Shown here: piece by piece, positions 14,021-25,739 of the stretch
Layout of the letters: each line of letters opens with the position of its first letter
How positions within the stretch are numbered: position 1 is the first letter of the stretch
Source: Dryococelus australis
Taxonomy: Eukaryota; Arthropoda; Insecta; Phasmatodea; Phasmatidae
Assembly: GCA_029891345.1 (NCBI GenBank)
Contig: CM057009.1
Coordinates: 292,718,966 to 292,782,965, forward strand
Length of the DNA stretch: 64,000 bases
Reading direction: 5' to 3'
Made by a program: the position numbers and the translations under genes
Notes under the pieces: generated by a model
Seen by the model: only the letters and a program-made list of their open reading frames with translations
Told to the model about the DNA's origin: nothing
Database searches by the model: none

Positions 14021-15045
14021 AGCCGATATTACACGATACCTGCAGCCATACTTGGTTCTTGTACAAGCTTCTACAAGGCCTGGGGCACGAGCTGGTATAC
14101 CAGCCTCTATATGAACCACCATGGAAGATTCATATTACACGACAGCAGTTTGCGTACTAGTAACTGGCACCCTCGGTGTATGCGCAGTGTGTGGACTGTA
14201 GTAAATATGAACCCCATTCGTAGAAACCCTACCAGTCAGGAACTGGCGTAGGCCTATAAAGAACTAGCTGGCACATCTTAATATTGCTACATTACTGTTC
14301 GCCTTTTACATCAATTGATTCCTTACTAGTATAGTTTCGTTCATTTTCTCGAAAATGACATTAAGTCATTAGAGTACGAGAGTGTTACTTTTAATTTTGA
14401 CGAAAATTACTGACCTGCTGCAAAATATACTTTCTTCTTTATGTACCGGTGTATTAACCGCATGTAATATTAAATGATAAAAAAAAATTTGGGTCCGACG
14501 GAGTTTAGAACTCACGGCTAAAATATAGAAACTTCACGCAAGTGCCGCAGTTTTACCAGTGTACTACCAGTGCACACATCAACTGTTTACTTTATATACT
14601 CTAGATACCTTAAATATTTCCTCTAATTTTTCATAAAATAGGTCAAGTTTTTAGTATTTGCAACAATTTTTAAACAGTAATTAAAATTTGTCATCGCTAA
14701 TATTATTCGTCGTTGTCGTATTTTAAATCTATTTGAAAGAGTTTCAACCCCACGGATGTATAAATAAGATAGAGGTGTCCTTTTATGTTTCTTCATCAAC
14801 TCGTTTCAAGTACTAGCCATATGGAGCACCCTATGCTCTGAAACTGCGATGATATTGGCCGGGTACGAAACCTGGTATGGAACCTGCCACGATAAATAGG
14901 ACGTGTCCAATTACCAAACCTGGTACGAAATCTGGCCGTACAAGGCGGGAAATGTGATGACGGGTGCTACACTAGCCCGTATAACGCCAGCTATGGCAGA
15001 CCTTGCACAAACTTTTACGGAATCTGGTATAGTACAATATCGCCT
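14021..15045. mobile_element. PIF/Harbinger-like non-autonomous element (1025 bp)
   Basis: The left end AGCCGATATTACACGATACC and the right end, whose complement reads AGGCGATATTGTACTATACC, form imperfect TIRs of about 20 bp. TTA flanks both sides (14018-14020 and 15046-15048), the 3-bp duplication typical of PIF/Harbinger transposons. The right arm of the surrounding inverted repeat has ACTTGC joined directly to TTTGGGAAGG at the equivalent site, so it serves as an empty site. No transposase ORF is present. A tRNA-like SINE head lies inside at about 14480-14580. Confidence 0.8.
14480..14580 (-). mobile_element. tRNA-related SINE-like sequence
   Basis: On the minus strand the segment has an A-box-like TAGTACACTGG (one mismatch to the RNA polymerase III consensus) and a B-box-like AGTTCTAAACTC, at tRNA-like spacing, and ends at an A/T tract near 14477-14490. 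It lacks the hallmarks of SINE-A and is probably a different tRNA-derived family. Confidence 0.45.
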
Positions 15046-15104
15046 TTAGGAAGGGTAGTTATATCTTAATTGCTCATTTGCACAATTATTAATTACACAT
15101 GTTG

Positions 15105-15275
15105 TCTGGTAGGCAGCTGAATAACAATTGAGGACGTTGTATGGGGAAACGCATTTAGGAGTAGTCTTGTCGGCTGCTGGGGATAAGATTGAGGAAGCTG
15201 TAGGGCGAAATGCATTTAGGTGTAGTCTCGTGGCAGCTGAATGGGAAATGAGGGCGGTGAGGGGGGTAAATTCAC
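15105..15275. repeat. 61-bp minisatellite in the left arm
   Basis: Nearly three units built around GCATTTAGGAGTAGTCTTGT (at 15151 and again at 15212) followed by GGCAGCTGAAT. Counterparts occur in the right arm at about 24080-24190. Confidence 0.7.
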
Positions 15276-16235
15276 TTGCATAAATACAGGACGTGTAAAT
15301 AGCTAATTTAATTAGAATATTTATTCCCTCAATGAATAAATAATCCCATTAACTTAATTATATCATTTATTCGTGACTGGGTATCCATGCACTTGCATAT
15401 GCAGCAACGAATTATTTAATCGTGCAATTACTTACTACGTGCACTTGCATATGCAGCAATGAATAAAGAATCGCTCAATAAGTTATTGAAATAGATTATT
15501 TAATCATGCAGTTACTCATTACGTACATTGAATATTTAATAGAAGGCTTGCATGTGCAGAGAGAGTACATAGCATAAGTACAAAGTCTAATTACACATCC
15601 GTCCCCCAGCACAGATCAAACTCAATTGGCCTCCGTTTGCTTACATGAACCATTATAACATATTGGATAGTGTGAAATATATAAATGGAGAAAATTATTT
15701 TTTAATGCTCAGTAAATTTTTGTAAGGAGACGAGCTCGGATCGAATTCCGAGCTGCGTACTCAATGTGACACATTCTGCATACATCACTTCAAATATTAA
15801 TGAGTGAAATTAATGAAAAATGTATTAATCAATTTTCATATCACCATTGTGTCGGATCTACATCGAGTCTGTGTACTATGAGAGGCGCATACAACATTCC
15901 ACATCAAGTAACTGGGTGAAAACTTGTAATTAATAATTAGATTCTGTAATTTGATTATTTAATCCTACACTCACCCCCATTGACTTATTATGGGAAATTA
16001 TTGGTTTAATCGTGCAAGTAAAGTAATATTAATAACAAAATAATATATATGCACTTGCGTAATTACTTTTTTACATGTGCCGAGAGACGAATTACACATC
16101 ATCTCTCTAGGACAGTACACTCGACACTGATATGGGATTTGCATATATCCTTGGATTTTAACCCACGCCGATATAATGCATTTCCCGTATGCAGCATGTC
16201 GCCGACACACCGACCAAGTCGCAGCATTTCCTAAT

Positions 16236-17749
16236 ATGCCTGCATGCATATGATATTTTCCTCCCTCATATGTTACTACGTTCACGAAATGTATAAATTG
16301 TTGGTGTTTTTAGGTAAACCGAACTGGTAGAAAGAGATGAAGGTCGAGAATGTGGAAGATGTTTGTTTGTGTGTGTGTGTTTACATGTAATGATTGTAAT
16401 AGCAACTTTTAGGTAATTTTACATCAATAGCATATAGCCCCTGCACTAAATATTAGTATTTGTTGCAGTAGATACACCATCTCAGATTTGAATGTCTATA
16501 AGTTAATATGCATTCTTTAGAGGAAAATTTTCAGTAAACAATAAATTCGCAACAAAGGTGTTGGTATTTTGAGGAGTATCTCGATGTGGGAAATTTCTGT
16601 TCTCATGAACGATATTGTCACAGTAAGCCCATTCGCATTCAACATCATTGTTTGAAATGTTAGTGTGTGATAGTGGTGGTGTTGAAATACATAATTTTGA
16701 TTATTTCTGTAGTCATATAAATAATGTTTTACGGATGTAATAAATATGAATGGGGAGTTAGGTTTTTTTATTCTTCACACACCAGTTTCACCTATTGCAT
16801 ATTGCACTTTGTGTGTTTTCCCAATAAAAATTCTTGTGAGGATATAATGTTTTTGGAATGAGATGATGTTAGCATGGAGCGAGTTCTGAATATTTGCATA
16901 TAGAAACCATTTTTGAAAGAGACGGTTTAATAGTGTATGTCTTAGTATATGTTCATGCCTTGTGGGTTCTCGCATTGCTAAAATGTATATAAAGTTAATA
17001 AAGCTTAACGGAAATTGGTTGGTTACAGGGTTGGTATCTGTGTTGAAAGTATAGTAAGAACGGGTATTTACTTTTTACCCTATAAATGTTGGTTCACATG
17101 TTAACGGGAATTGTAATTTAGTGGGTTTTACTTTAATATGTAGCAATATAAAATATAAACTAAATTTTTTAAAAGAATTTTTATACTGATATACTACAAT
17201 TTGTAAGATTGTGATACTGTTTCAATAGGTATGTGCGAGGCGAGTGGTGTTGGAGATCCTTATGTCCCTCTGTTCGCATGAGTCACTGACAAATCGATCA
17301 GTGACAGTAATTCCACTAATGAGATGTTTATGTGGGGTTGTGTGTCTGTGGTGTGTTGGACAAGATCTAATAATGTTTTGTTGTATTGCGATAGTTTGGT
17401 AAATATGTTCTGTAGCGAACAGTTAAACTGCTATTTGCAAGGGTTGTATGGATACCCTCGCGGGCTGCCATATTAGCGATTGTGATCTGCTCGGGCGGTG
17501 GTGAACAACTATCTTGTCATCGACATGCATCTCGTAGCGGCAATACTGGAATTAGCCTCGCCTTCCCCTACCCTATGTCTTCATCTCCTTTGCAAGTTGG
17601 TCGGCCGAACTCCCATCTACCATTCGAGAGATCTAGCCTCTCGGGAAGTTTGCTAGAGATGTGCGCGTGCACTCTCTTGTTTTTCAAGCTCCTCTATATG
17701 ATGTTGGCTTGGATGTTATTAACACGATGTGAATAGTTTATCTTCATTG
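16236..17749. other. Spacer of the giant inverted repeat, first part
   Basis: Mixed-composition sequence with a short (TG)n run at about 16366-16380. No gene, TIR or SINE head was recognised. A G/C-richer segment at about 17470-17690 contains an 84-codon open frame without recognisable motifs. Confidence 0.4.
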
Positions 17750-19940
17750 GGATTCAAGAAGAAATATTTCAGTGAATATCTTTTTTAACTTTATAGATGC
17801 GAACTATTACAAACAAACAAAAACTTAGACTTGTTGGGAAATGAAGCAAGGTTTTATATCATAGTTAGCTTCAATGGGAATTTCTTAAAAATTCTTGTCT
17901 GTTTGGTAAATATCTGGTTAATTTCGTTAACAACACAAACTTTTTACTTTTTTTAACATAGAATAATATTTGCATTTTAGTTTTCGAAGCATATGTGTGA
18001 AAAGCGCGAATTGAGTAACTGTAAGGGTTTTAATTATTTTTCTAATACTATTATTCTGTAATAATTAGAAAAGAATTAATTTTGAAAAATTGGTTTATAA
18101 ATATATACATTAATTTAATATGTGTGTAAGATTATTATATTGTAAACACGAATACGAGTGTTTGTGTAGCACTCAGCTGTATATTTTCCACTCGCCACGA
18201 GTCCATTGTTCTCTCTTCCAGAGATGACTACAGAATGATGGAGGACTGGGTGGCTGGGGGTAGGTAGTTCTTTGCCGCCAAACGAACTGCGGTAAGTTGT
18301 TATAGAAATGATGATTGTGCCATGAGAGTTGTAGGCAGAGTGATTTCGGTGATGGAAAGGCATATCATTTGTGTGTTTGTTCTGCATTGCATTGGATAAT
18401 TATAACATGGTATGCATATAAAATATACATACTATAAAAAACTTTAGTCAGTTGGAAGTAAAGGTTGGTTCAGGTAGAATCTGTACTTGAGGTGTTTGTT
18501 TCTCTGCATAAATACTAATTCAACATATTAATTTATTATGTGAATATACTCTAGGTATATTTGACAGGATATGAAGCAAGGAGTAAATCTCAATTCTACA
18601 GTTGTTTTCCAACCTTGTTCGTATGTTTCATCAGCTGATGGGTAGTTGATTTTGATTCATTATGCACATACTACTTGCATTTGTATTATCATTATGCCAA
18701 TACTCTCGATCGTTTACTTGATACGCGATTATTTAGAAAATATAATTAGCGTGTGCGTTTCTTGAATCAATATGCAAATACTATTTGCATGTAAATAGTC
18801 TCTCTAGGTAATAATTATTTGTTATGTGACTACATTTATTTTACACTTGATGGGTGATAATGCGAGTGTTCAAATCTCCCGAAGTAATAACTTTTAACTT
18901 TATAGGGGATCGATGCGCGAACTAACTCATTACAAATCTTAGTGTTGATAGGAAATGAATCAAGGTTTTGAAATTGTATTTTACCTATATACGTATTTCT
19001 GGAAAAATTCTCAGTTTGGTACATGTAGAAAAGCAATAGGAAAACAGGAAAATACTTTTTCTTTACTTTAAAAATAGACCAATAATGTCAATTTGGTTTT
19101 CGAAAAGTGTTTTGAGAAAATGTAAGGGTTTGAATTAATTTTTAAATGAAAAATATGTAATAAATAGAAAAAAATTAATTTTCTGAAAGAATACAATTAT
19201 ATACTTTAATTTTTTATATGTGAAAGGCATTTTGTGATATCATCGATGCGCAGCGAGCGTGTGTAGCCTTCCCCTATACAAAGCAAACATCTGTGTCTTT
19301 TTCAGAATGCGGAGTGTGTTATTATTTGAGAGATAAATACAGGTTGTAGGAGCAAGGGGGGTGGGTGTGGGCAGACCTATATTGTTTAATTACCTGTGGT
19401 AACTTGTTAGACGAGCGATCGCAGCCACGAGAGAATGAAATAGGATTTGGGAAAGGCATACCATTTGACTGATCTGTAGTGCGTTTGATAATTACAACAC
19501 TGCAGGCATATAAGTTAAACATAAACACCGAAACTTTTAGTCAGATGGAAGTGAGCTATGGTTCTGCTAGGATGTGTATTTAAGGGTGAAATTAATCTCT
19601 GTGTTTCTTTATTATGTATATACTACTTACGTGTATTTTCTCACTATGCGAAAAAAATCTAAGTATATTTAACGGCTCACGAAGCAAGGACAAATTTCTC
19701 AAAGCTCTAGTCCTTAACTCTCAGCCTCATCAAATGTGATTCGACAGCTGGTATGTATTTAATTACAACTCAATATGCAAGTACTATATATGTATGATTA
19801 TTTCATATGTAAATAATATCGATAATTTATTTGTTATGCAAATAAAAATCTAACTTACCCTGACTGGGTATGAATTAAGGATTATTTCCTCAATCCTATA
19901 TATCCCTTACCCCGCAGCCTTGTTAAATGTGTTTCACCTT
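17750..19940 (+). repeat. Direct repeat of about 1.1 kb, two units plus a partial third
   Basis: Landmarks recur in the same order about 1.09-1.12 kb apart: GATGCGAAC (17796 and 18912), TGTAAGGGTTT (about 18020 and 19122), GGAAAGGCATA (about 18354 and 19451), CTTTTAGTCAG-type sequence (about 18441 and 19531) and GAAGCAAGGA (about 18571 and 19682). A third partial start lies at 19870-19940. The units have diverged by substitutions and small gaps. They fill most of the spacer between the arms of the inverted repeat. Confidence 0.7.
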
Positions 19941-22367
19941 GTTCCACAAATACATTCAAGTAATAAAGATTAGCAATACCAGTTACTATGCGTGAACCAA
20001 AGATGTTTGGTCTAAATTTACATTAGTAAATGTAATTTTTTAAAAAATTCCACAATATATTTGAACGCCTTCCAATATGGGTGTTAGGTCGTCGAATTTT
20101 CACTACAGTAAGCCAAGTCGTGAGCACCAATATATTTTGTGTGCTTACACAATACTTGAGAAAATATTTTAAAAATTTTGGAAATACGATTCGTAGAATC
20201 TGTAGTTAAGTGAAATAAAGTAATTATTTAAAAAATATATATATACAAGGAAATTATGATACGTAAGAATGCACAGGCAATTTTAACACAAATATATGTT
20301 TGGTATAGAGGTGTCTGTATGATCTCCCGACAAGTCAGTTTCACCGGCATACAGAGAGCTGAAGAGTTGATTGGTAGGTGCTGTGCCCTAATACCAGTTT
20401 TTTCGAACCTTGCAGTTCCTCGTTTCAAAGGGATAGCGATCTCTCGAGCATCCCTATGTCTGCCTCCCTCGGTCGATGGCTCGCATTCAGTTACGTTAGG
20501 AAATGCCGCGAATTGGCCAGTGTTTCGGTGACGTGCTGTTTACAGGAAATGCACTATATCGGCGTGGGTTAAAATCTAAAGATGTATGCAAATCTCAAGT
20601 GAATGTCGAGTCTATAGTCTTAAAGATATGTTGTGTAATTCATCTCTTGGCACATGTAAAAAAGTAATTATGTAAGTGCGTATTTATTATTTTGTTATTA
20701 TTTTACTTGTACGCTTAAATAAATAATTTCGCTTAATAAGTAAATTGTGTAAGTGTAGGATTAATTAATCAAATAAAATTATCTTATTGTTCATCACAAG
20801 TATGACCCAGTCACTTGATGTGAAATGTTGTACGTACCTCTCGTAGCACTATATGTAGATCCGACACGATGGTGATAAAATAATTGATTAATATATTTTA
20901 CATTATTTTCAGTAATTAATATTGTTAAGCGATATATACTGAATTTGTAACACGGAGAACACAGCTCCGAAGTCGATCCGAGATCGTCTGCTTTCAAACA
21001 TATATTGAGCATTTTTAAAATAATTTCTCCCTTTATATTGTGGCAGCGGTGGAAGATTAAGGGGGGAGCAAGAAGTAGAAGCCTCAACTACTGGACTGTT
21101 CTGCAAGGCTATCCTGAAGCTCTCAGCATTAATTCACAAGTACTTAGGATAATCTTCACAAAGAAAACATTTGTATCTTTCTTACAATGACTGAGCTCAA
21201 TATTAATGAGCAAATAACCAAAACAAGATTTTAAAATCCTAGAAATTACGAATGAGAGGGAAAACAAGGTAAAAAGAAAAAAGGTCGGAGGGGGTTGGGG
21301 GTATAATCGCTCGGCTTGCAACAGTTTACTGGGGACGGGATCTTTTCATGGTTTCTGGTCCTGCAATGAATGTAACATAATCTGCTATCCACTACTACTT
21401 CTCACAAGTGTACCAGTTGCTTCCAAATATAACCTAAGCCTCTTTGGTTTGAGGGGAGGCATGAGAAAGATAACCTTATCCTTATAATTTAAACTACTAG
21501 AATATGTGAGAATCAAATATAATAAAAAGTGAGTGAACAAAATAAAAACCAGAGATTTTCGAAAACATGATAATAGAGGAATTTATTTAATTATTTAAAT
21601 ATAATAACAATCATATATAAATATTTGTAAACTTTAAAAACTTATGCCAAGAATAACGGCAAATATATTAAATGGCCAACAATCTTTGGTAGATAAAAAA
21701 AATTTGTAACATAGCAATTTCAACACTGAAAGAACAATGTGACCAAGCATAAGCAAAAAGTATTTAAAGGTAGTATCATTACATGTGATCTCTTGCTTTG
21801 ATAAAAATAAAATAAAATAAATACAGGTATAGATTGTTTATTTGGATAGGCTGACTGCAGAAACAATTCAATCAAACTTTGATTTAGTCATAAAATTTCT
21901 GTTTCTCAAACGAAGATAATAAAAATAAAAACTATATAACAACCTGGGACATTCAATATCTTCAAAAATAAAATTCAGTCTATTAAATTTTAATTGAATG
22001 CCATCACCGGCAGAGTGATTATTCAAACAAACTTCAGTAGTGACTCTGAAATAAACAAAATAACAATCTCATTAACAGAACAGATAAGTGTGTCCTAGAG
22101 GTTTAAAACAGAAATCATTTACAATAGGGAAAATTATCTCGAAGCCATTTATTTTCATTTATTCTGAAGGGAGGTCTGTGTTAGAGGTTAAATCCGTATA
22201 AACATCAATGTGAACATCAACACAGTTACTAAAACACTCGTTAAAATTACCTAAGTATTGAATGATTTCAGCTATTATTCCCGACTTACTTTACATAAGA
22301 ACATTATGAATGAACCTGCCCAGATTAATGATTGGTCAAAAATTATCAGATATACTAAAACAATAAG

Positions 22368-22475
22368 CAAAAGGTAGAGAATACTACAGGCTACAAGTTA
22401 CGAAGCTTCAAACTATAAACAAAAGGTAGAGAATACTACAGGCTACAAGTTACGAAGCTTCAAACTATAAACAAA
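22368..22475. repeat. 52-bp tandem duplication
   Basis: Two near-identical 52-bp units beginning CAAAAGGTAGAGAATACTAC (22368 and 22420), plus the start of a third. They lie inside the LTR-like block, so the duplication is younger than that block. Confidence 0.9.
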
Positions 22476-22790
22476 ACAATCGGCAATCGCTAGATAATGG
22501 CTATCAAAACAAGTTGACGTCACAACTCTGTACAACCTTCATGACCTGAACCCTAAATAAAATGAACTCTTATAGTAACAACAAATGAATAAGACTAAGT
22601 TTTCACTTACTTTTAGGCACTTCTTAAAACAAATTCAACTCTAATAAACTGCTTAAACGGCTAATGACTTTCTCATCCTCTCACTGCAGTCTACTCCCAA
22701 AGCTAGCTGGCTAACTTACTGACTCACCTCAACTGATCCTCCACTGATCCCTCCACTGATCCTTGACTGGTACTCTCCTAAAATTAAGAC

Positions 22791-22800
22791 TATTTATAGG
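22791..22800 (-). promoter_or_regulatory. TATA box of a putative LTR promoter
   Basis: On the minus strand the sequence reads CCTATAAATA. Roughly 35-45 nt downstream are ATCAGT-type initiator matches (about 22742-22760, repeated three times). Upstream on the same strand is a GC-rich segment containing a TGACGTAA-type CRE half-site near 22980. The arrangement fits a retrotransposon U3/R promoter. Confidence 0.4.
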
Positions 22801-24590
22801 ATTGATCGGGGCCATTCTTCCTGAAGTTAGGAAAGAATGTCCCTATCAATCAAACAAACAAATACTTAGCTCATCTCTGAAGTTTCTCGCAGCCTCCTCC
22901 AGGCTGCGTCTCTTCGCACGTGTGTCCTAGCTCGCCTCCATCTTGCAGACTCCAACCTCGCCTCGCTTGTCCCTATTTACGTCACTTGTCACTCCACCTA
23001 CGTCCACCAACCAGAGTCGAGGATTTCTCCACCTGGAAACAGCTGGTCGGCAAACATCCTTGCCGTAATACTCCCCTTTCCCCCTTAACGCCCTAAAATT
23101 TCGCTGCTATTTTCAGCACACCTATCTCTTACACCTGGCATTACCATCAAACTCTCAGCTGGCATAGCACAAACAGACCTCCGTCGGCGATGGCGCAGGA
23201 ACTTACAAAGTAAACACTTCTGCACAAAAATTCCGCAGAAATGTTCTGCTGGAAACGCCTGAAATATGTGTTGACGACACAAAAACTGCTCTTTGTCCTC
23301 GACGACTGGTAATTGGCAGTAAAATTGAAAACCCAAAGACAGCCTCAGCTCGACAGTTCGAGAAGGACTAGAAAAAAATGTTCCAATCCCTAACATAATA
23401 CCTCTGGAATACTTGATTATTAGCCTCAGTGAAAAAACATGGAAAAATCTCGAAACTAACCAGCCGAAAAATCCTAAATTCCAACTTCCCTTGAAATAAT
23501 ACAGAGAATTAGAAAGGTATCTACTCCTAACAAAAAATAGTAATTCATCTTAACAAAAAAGACCTTCCCCAAAGCAAATAAAAGAATCTGAACATTATTA
23601 TTATTTTTTAATATTTTCCTATATTTTTACTTTGTTATAATATATTTAACACGATCCAATATAGCTGATGGCATCGGCGATGATTATAATGGTTCATATA
23701 AGCAAACGGAGGTGAATTAAGTTCTGGCTGTCCTAGGGTGGGGGAAGGGTGGTCGACTGTGTAGTTAGACTTTGTACATACACTATGTACTCTCTCTGCA
23801 ATGCAAGTCTTCGATTAAATATTCAATGCACCTAATAAGTAATTTCACGATTAAATAATCTTATTAAATAATTCATTGTGCGATTCATTATTCATTGCTG
23901 CATACACAAGGGCACATAATAAGTAATTGCATGATTAAATAATTCATAGCTGCATATACAAGTGCGTACATACCCAGTGCACAAATGAATAATAGAATTA
24001 AGTTAGTATAATTATTTATTCATTGCACGAATAAATATTCTAATTAAATTAGCTGTTTACACCTATCCCTATGCAACTGCACTAACCCTCCTCACCCCCC
24101 TCACGCCTCTTCCAGCTGCCGACGAGACTACACCTAAATGCATTTCCCCCTCCAACTTCCTCACTTTTTATTCAGCTGCCGACCAGACAACATGTGTAAT
24201 TACTAACTGCGCAAGCGCCCAAAAATATAACTACCTTCCCAAAGCAAGTACCGACCGCTGCAAGTCCATTCTGGCGGGCATCCAGCCTACTACTCTCTCC
24301 ATAAACAGGTCCTGTCATCTTCGGCATTCCTAAAGGAGAGTGGGTGGAAAGGTTGGATGGGTGGCCTAACACTTTAGACATCAACTCCAGGAGGGTGAGA
24401 TGGGATAATTGAATCGGCTGAAAGTAGGTCACAGGGGGTTGAGGTGGGGAGAAGGGATCCCATCAGACTAGTTCGGTACACATCCAGGGGGTGGAAGGAG
24501 AAAGTGCATGTGCAAGATGCACCAGGGTTAATGGCACTTGTGTCACTCTTGCTCCTTGACCGTAGTAACGGTACGAGGCCTCTACTGATA

Positions 24591-24960
24591 CATATATACT
24601 AGAAACTCTCAATTATTCAAATACCTCTACAACACTGGCCGTTAAGTCCGCTGAACAGGTGTTCTAAAAACGTGTTAATAAAGCAATTTAAGCACTAAAC
24701 AGTAAATCGTCCTTTGTATGCATATTTCCGATTTGTCCAAACCTTTCGATGGTGTTGATCAAAATATTAACATGTACAAACTAGACAAATATGGCATAAA
24801 AGACACATAACATAATATATTTAGTCCCTACCTAACGAACAGTAATCATTATGACACAATATGACAATATAAACTAAAATTGACTACAGATTCAGCACAC
24901 GATACGTTACGATGAGAGAACCACAATAAGCAATTTTAGGAGACATATCATTGCTCATAT
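24591..24960. other. No feature recognised
   Basis: Unique-looking mixed sequence between the inverted repeat and a minisatellite. Confidence 0.5.
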
Positions 24961-25185
24961 TCGTTGATGACTTTACTTTCATTCCTAACATCTGGTGAGA
25001 CAAATAGTGTTTCCTGATGGTACGTCGTAATAATTTTCATTGATGACTTTCTTTTCATGTCTAACGTCTGATGAGACAAATAGTGTTTCCTGATGGTACG
25101 TCGTAATAATTTTCATTGATGACTTTCCTTTCATGCCTAACGTCTGATGAGACAAATAGTGTTTGCTGACGATACGTCCGAAATA
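24961..25185. repeat. 76-bp minisatellite, three units
   Basis: Three consecutive units of 76 bp share TGATGACTTT (at 24965, 25041 and 25117) and GAGACAAATAGTGTTTCCTG. Units 1 and 2 are most conserved and the third decays at its end (about 25180). Confidence 0.92.
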
Positions 25186-25402
25186 ATAACAAATGGTAAT
25201 TTGACCACTTTATACTATAGTATTCAAACTTCCTAGGATTAAATGGAAAAGTGTTTTGTTAGAAACTAATTTTCGATAAACAGTTCCAAATATCTCCTGA
25301 TCTTATATTCTTTTAATAAAGTCGGAGAAAACCAGGGAAAAAATATTACTGCCCAAATAATAAATGACAGTGAAAGAATAAAGTTAACAAATAGATTGAA
25401 AC

Positions 25403-25671
25403 TAAGGATGAACGATATACCACATTTGAACTGGAAGGAAGGACATATCAGGTTTACGCAACAAACTCATCTCCCCCCTACATAGCTAAGTACACTATAA
25501 AAAGTTAGCTGTGAAAAAATCTACTGTATCTCTTTGTTATACAGATGTACATTCAATCTTAAAGTACGGTATTTTGATGTGTGGTACAGCATCAACCTTG
25601 GAAAAAAAGTTTAATTTACAGAAGAAAATCGTTAGAGTAGTGTCTAGCTCAAAATGTCCCAACTCACATAA

Positions 25672-25673
<2 letters not shown>
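25403..25673 (+). pseudogene. Non-LTR retrotransposon reverse transcriptase fragment
   Basis: From 25511 an open frame encodes a segment containing DVHSILKYGILMCGT and then FNLQKKIVRV. This is the phrase found just after the core reverse transcriptase domain in Jockey/CR1-like LINEs (a tyrosine-rich YxxxHSxLxYGIxxWG motif followed by LQKxxVRxI). Upstream, in another frame, an LNWK-type segment near 25425-25436 fits the preceding part of the same domain. Frameshifts separate the pieces, and the frame runs into an (AT)n tract at 25674. This is a dead fragment on the plus strand; the clade is uncertain. Confidence 0.65.

Positions 25674-25736
<63 letters not shown>
25674..25736. repeat. (AT)n microsatellite
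   Basis: About 31 uninterrupted AT units between the LINE fragment and a copy of dispersed family R. Confidence 0.97.

Positions 25737-25739
<3 letters not shown>

Larger units (their letters stand above)
13706..16235 (+). repeat. Left arm of the giant inverted repeat
   Basis: This arm runs from the GAGGTCTCGTAC outer end to a segment near GCAGCATTTCCTAAT, beyond which homology to the right arm fades. It contains a 61-bp minisatellite (15105-15275) and a looser repeat of about 55 bp built on TTGCATATGCAGCAA (15391-15580), both mirrored in the right arm. A 1025-bp Harbinger-like element interrupts it and is absent from the right arm. Confidence 0.8.
21043..23640. mobile_element. 2.6-kb LTR-retrotransposon-like block inserted in the right arm
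   Basis: Arm homology stops at about 21042 and resumes at about 23640, so this is an insertion relative to the left arm. A/T-rich TATAT-type sequence at both junctions could be a short target duplication. On the minus strand a polypurine tract (AAGGGGGAAAGGGGAG, about 23076-23092) is followed by TATTACGGCAAGG, a typical Gypsy LTR start, then a GC-rich segment, a TATA box at 22791-22800 and downstream sequence resembling R/U5. A 103-codon minus-strand ORF (23085-23396) ends just before the polypurine tract and is unrecognised. At the left junction TGGCAGCGGTGG (21044-21055) is complementary to the 3' end of a leucine tRNA, as in a primer-binding site, but it sits in the opposite orientation to the other signals. 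No second LTR was found, so structure and orientation are unresolved. Confidence 0.5.
13706..24590. repeat. Giant inverted-repeat (foldback-like) structure, about 10.9 kb
   Basis: Sequence from 13706 rightward reappears in reverse complement from 24590 leftward. Matching pairs in order include the GTACTGTTACTACG segment (13715 versus about 24570), the AGATGACAGGACCTG segment (13965 versus about 24310), the ACATGTTGTCTGG segment (15097 versus about 24185), the GCAAACGGAGG block (15635 versus about 23705), the GTGTCGGATCTACAT block (15850 versus about 20855) and the AACCCACGCCGATATA block (16160 versus about 20560). Divergence between the arms is visible but modest. The arms are separated by about 4.2 kb. 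The architecture resembles foldback elements such as Drosophila FB/Galileo, but no transposase is present and no target duplication was identified. A non-transposon inverted duplication is the alternative. Confidence 0.8.
20490..24590 (-). repeat. Right arm of the giant inverted repeat
   Basis: Reverse-complement counterpart of 13706-16235. It lacks the 1025-bp Harbinger-like insertion of the left arm and instead carries a 2.6-kb insertion at about 21043-23640. Without that insertion it is about 1.5 kb, close to the left arm without its own insertion. Confidence 0.8.

Noticed and set aside
13681-14251. ORFs of 66-88 codons on both strands
   Set aside because: They lie inside the inverted-repeat arm and the Harbinger-like element and overlap each other on both strands; composition artefacts.
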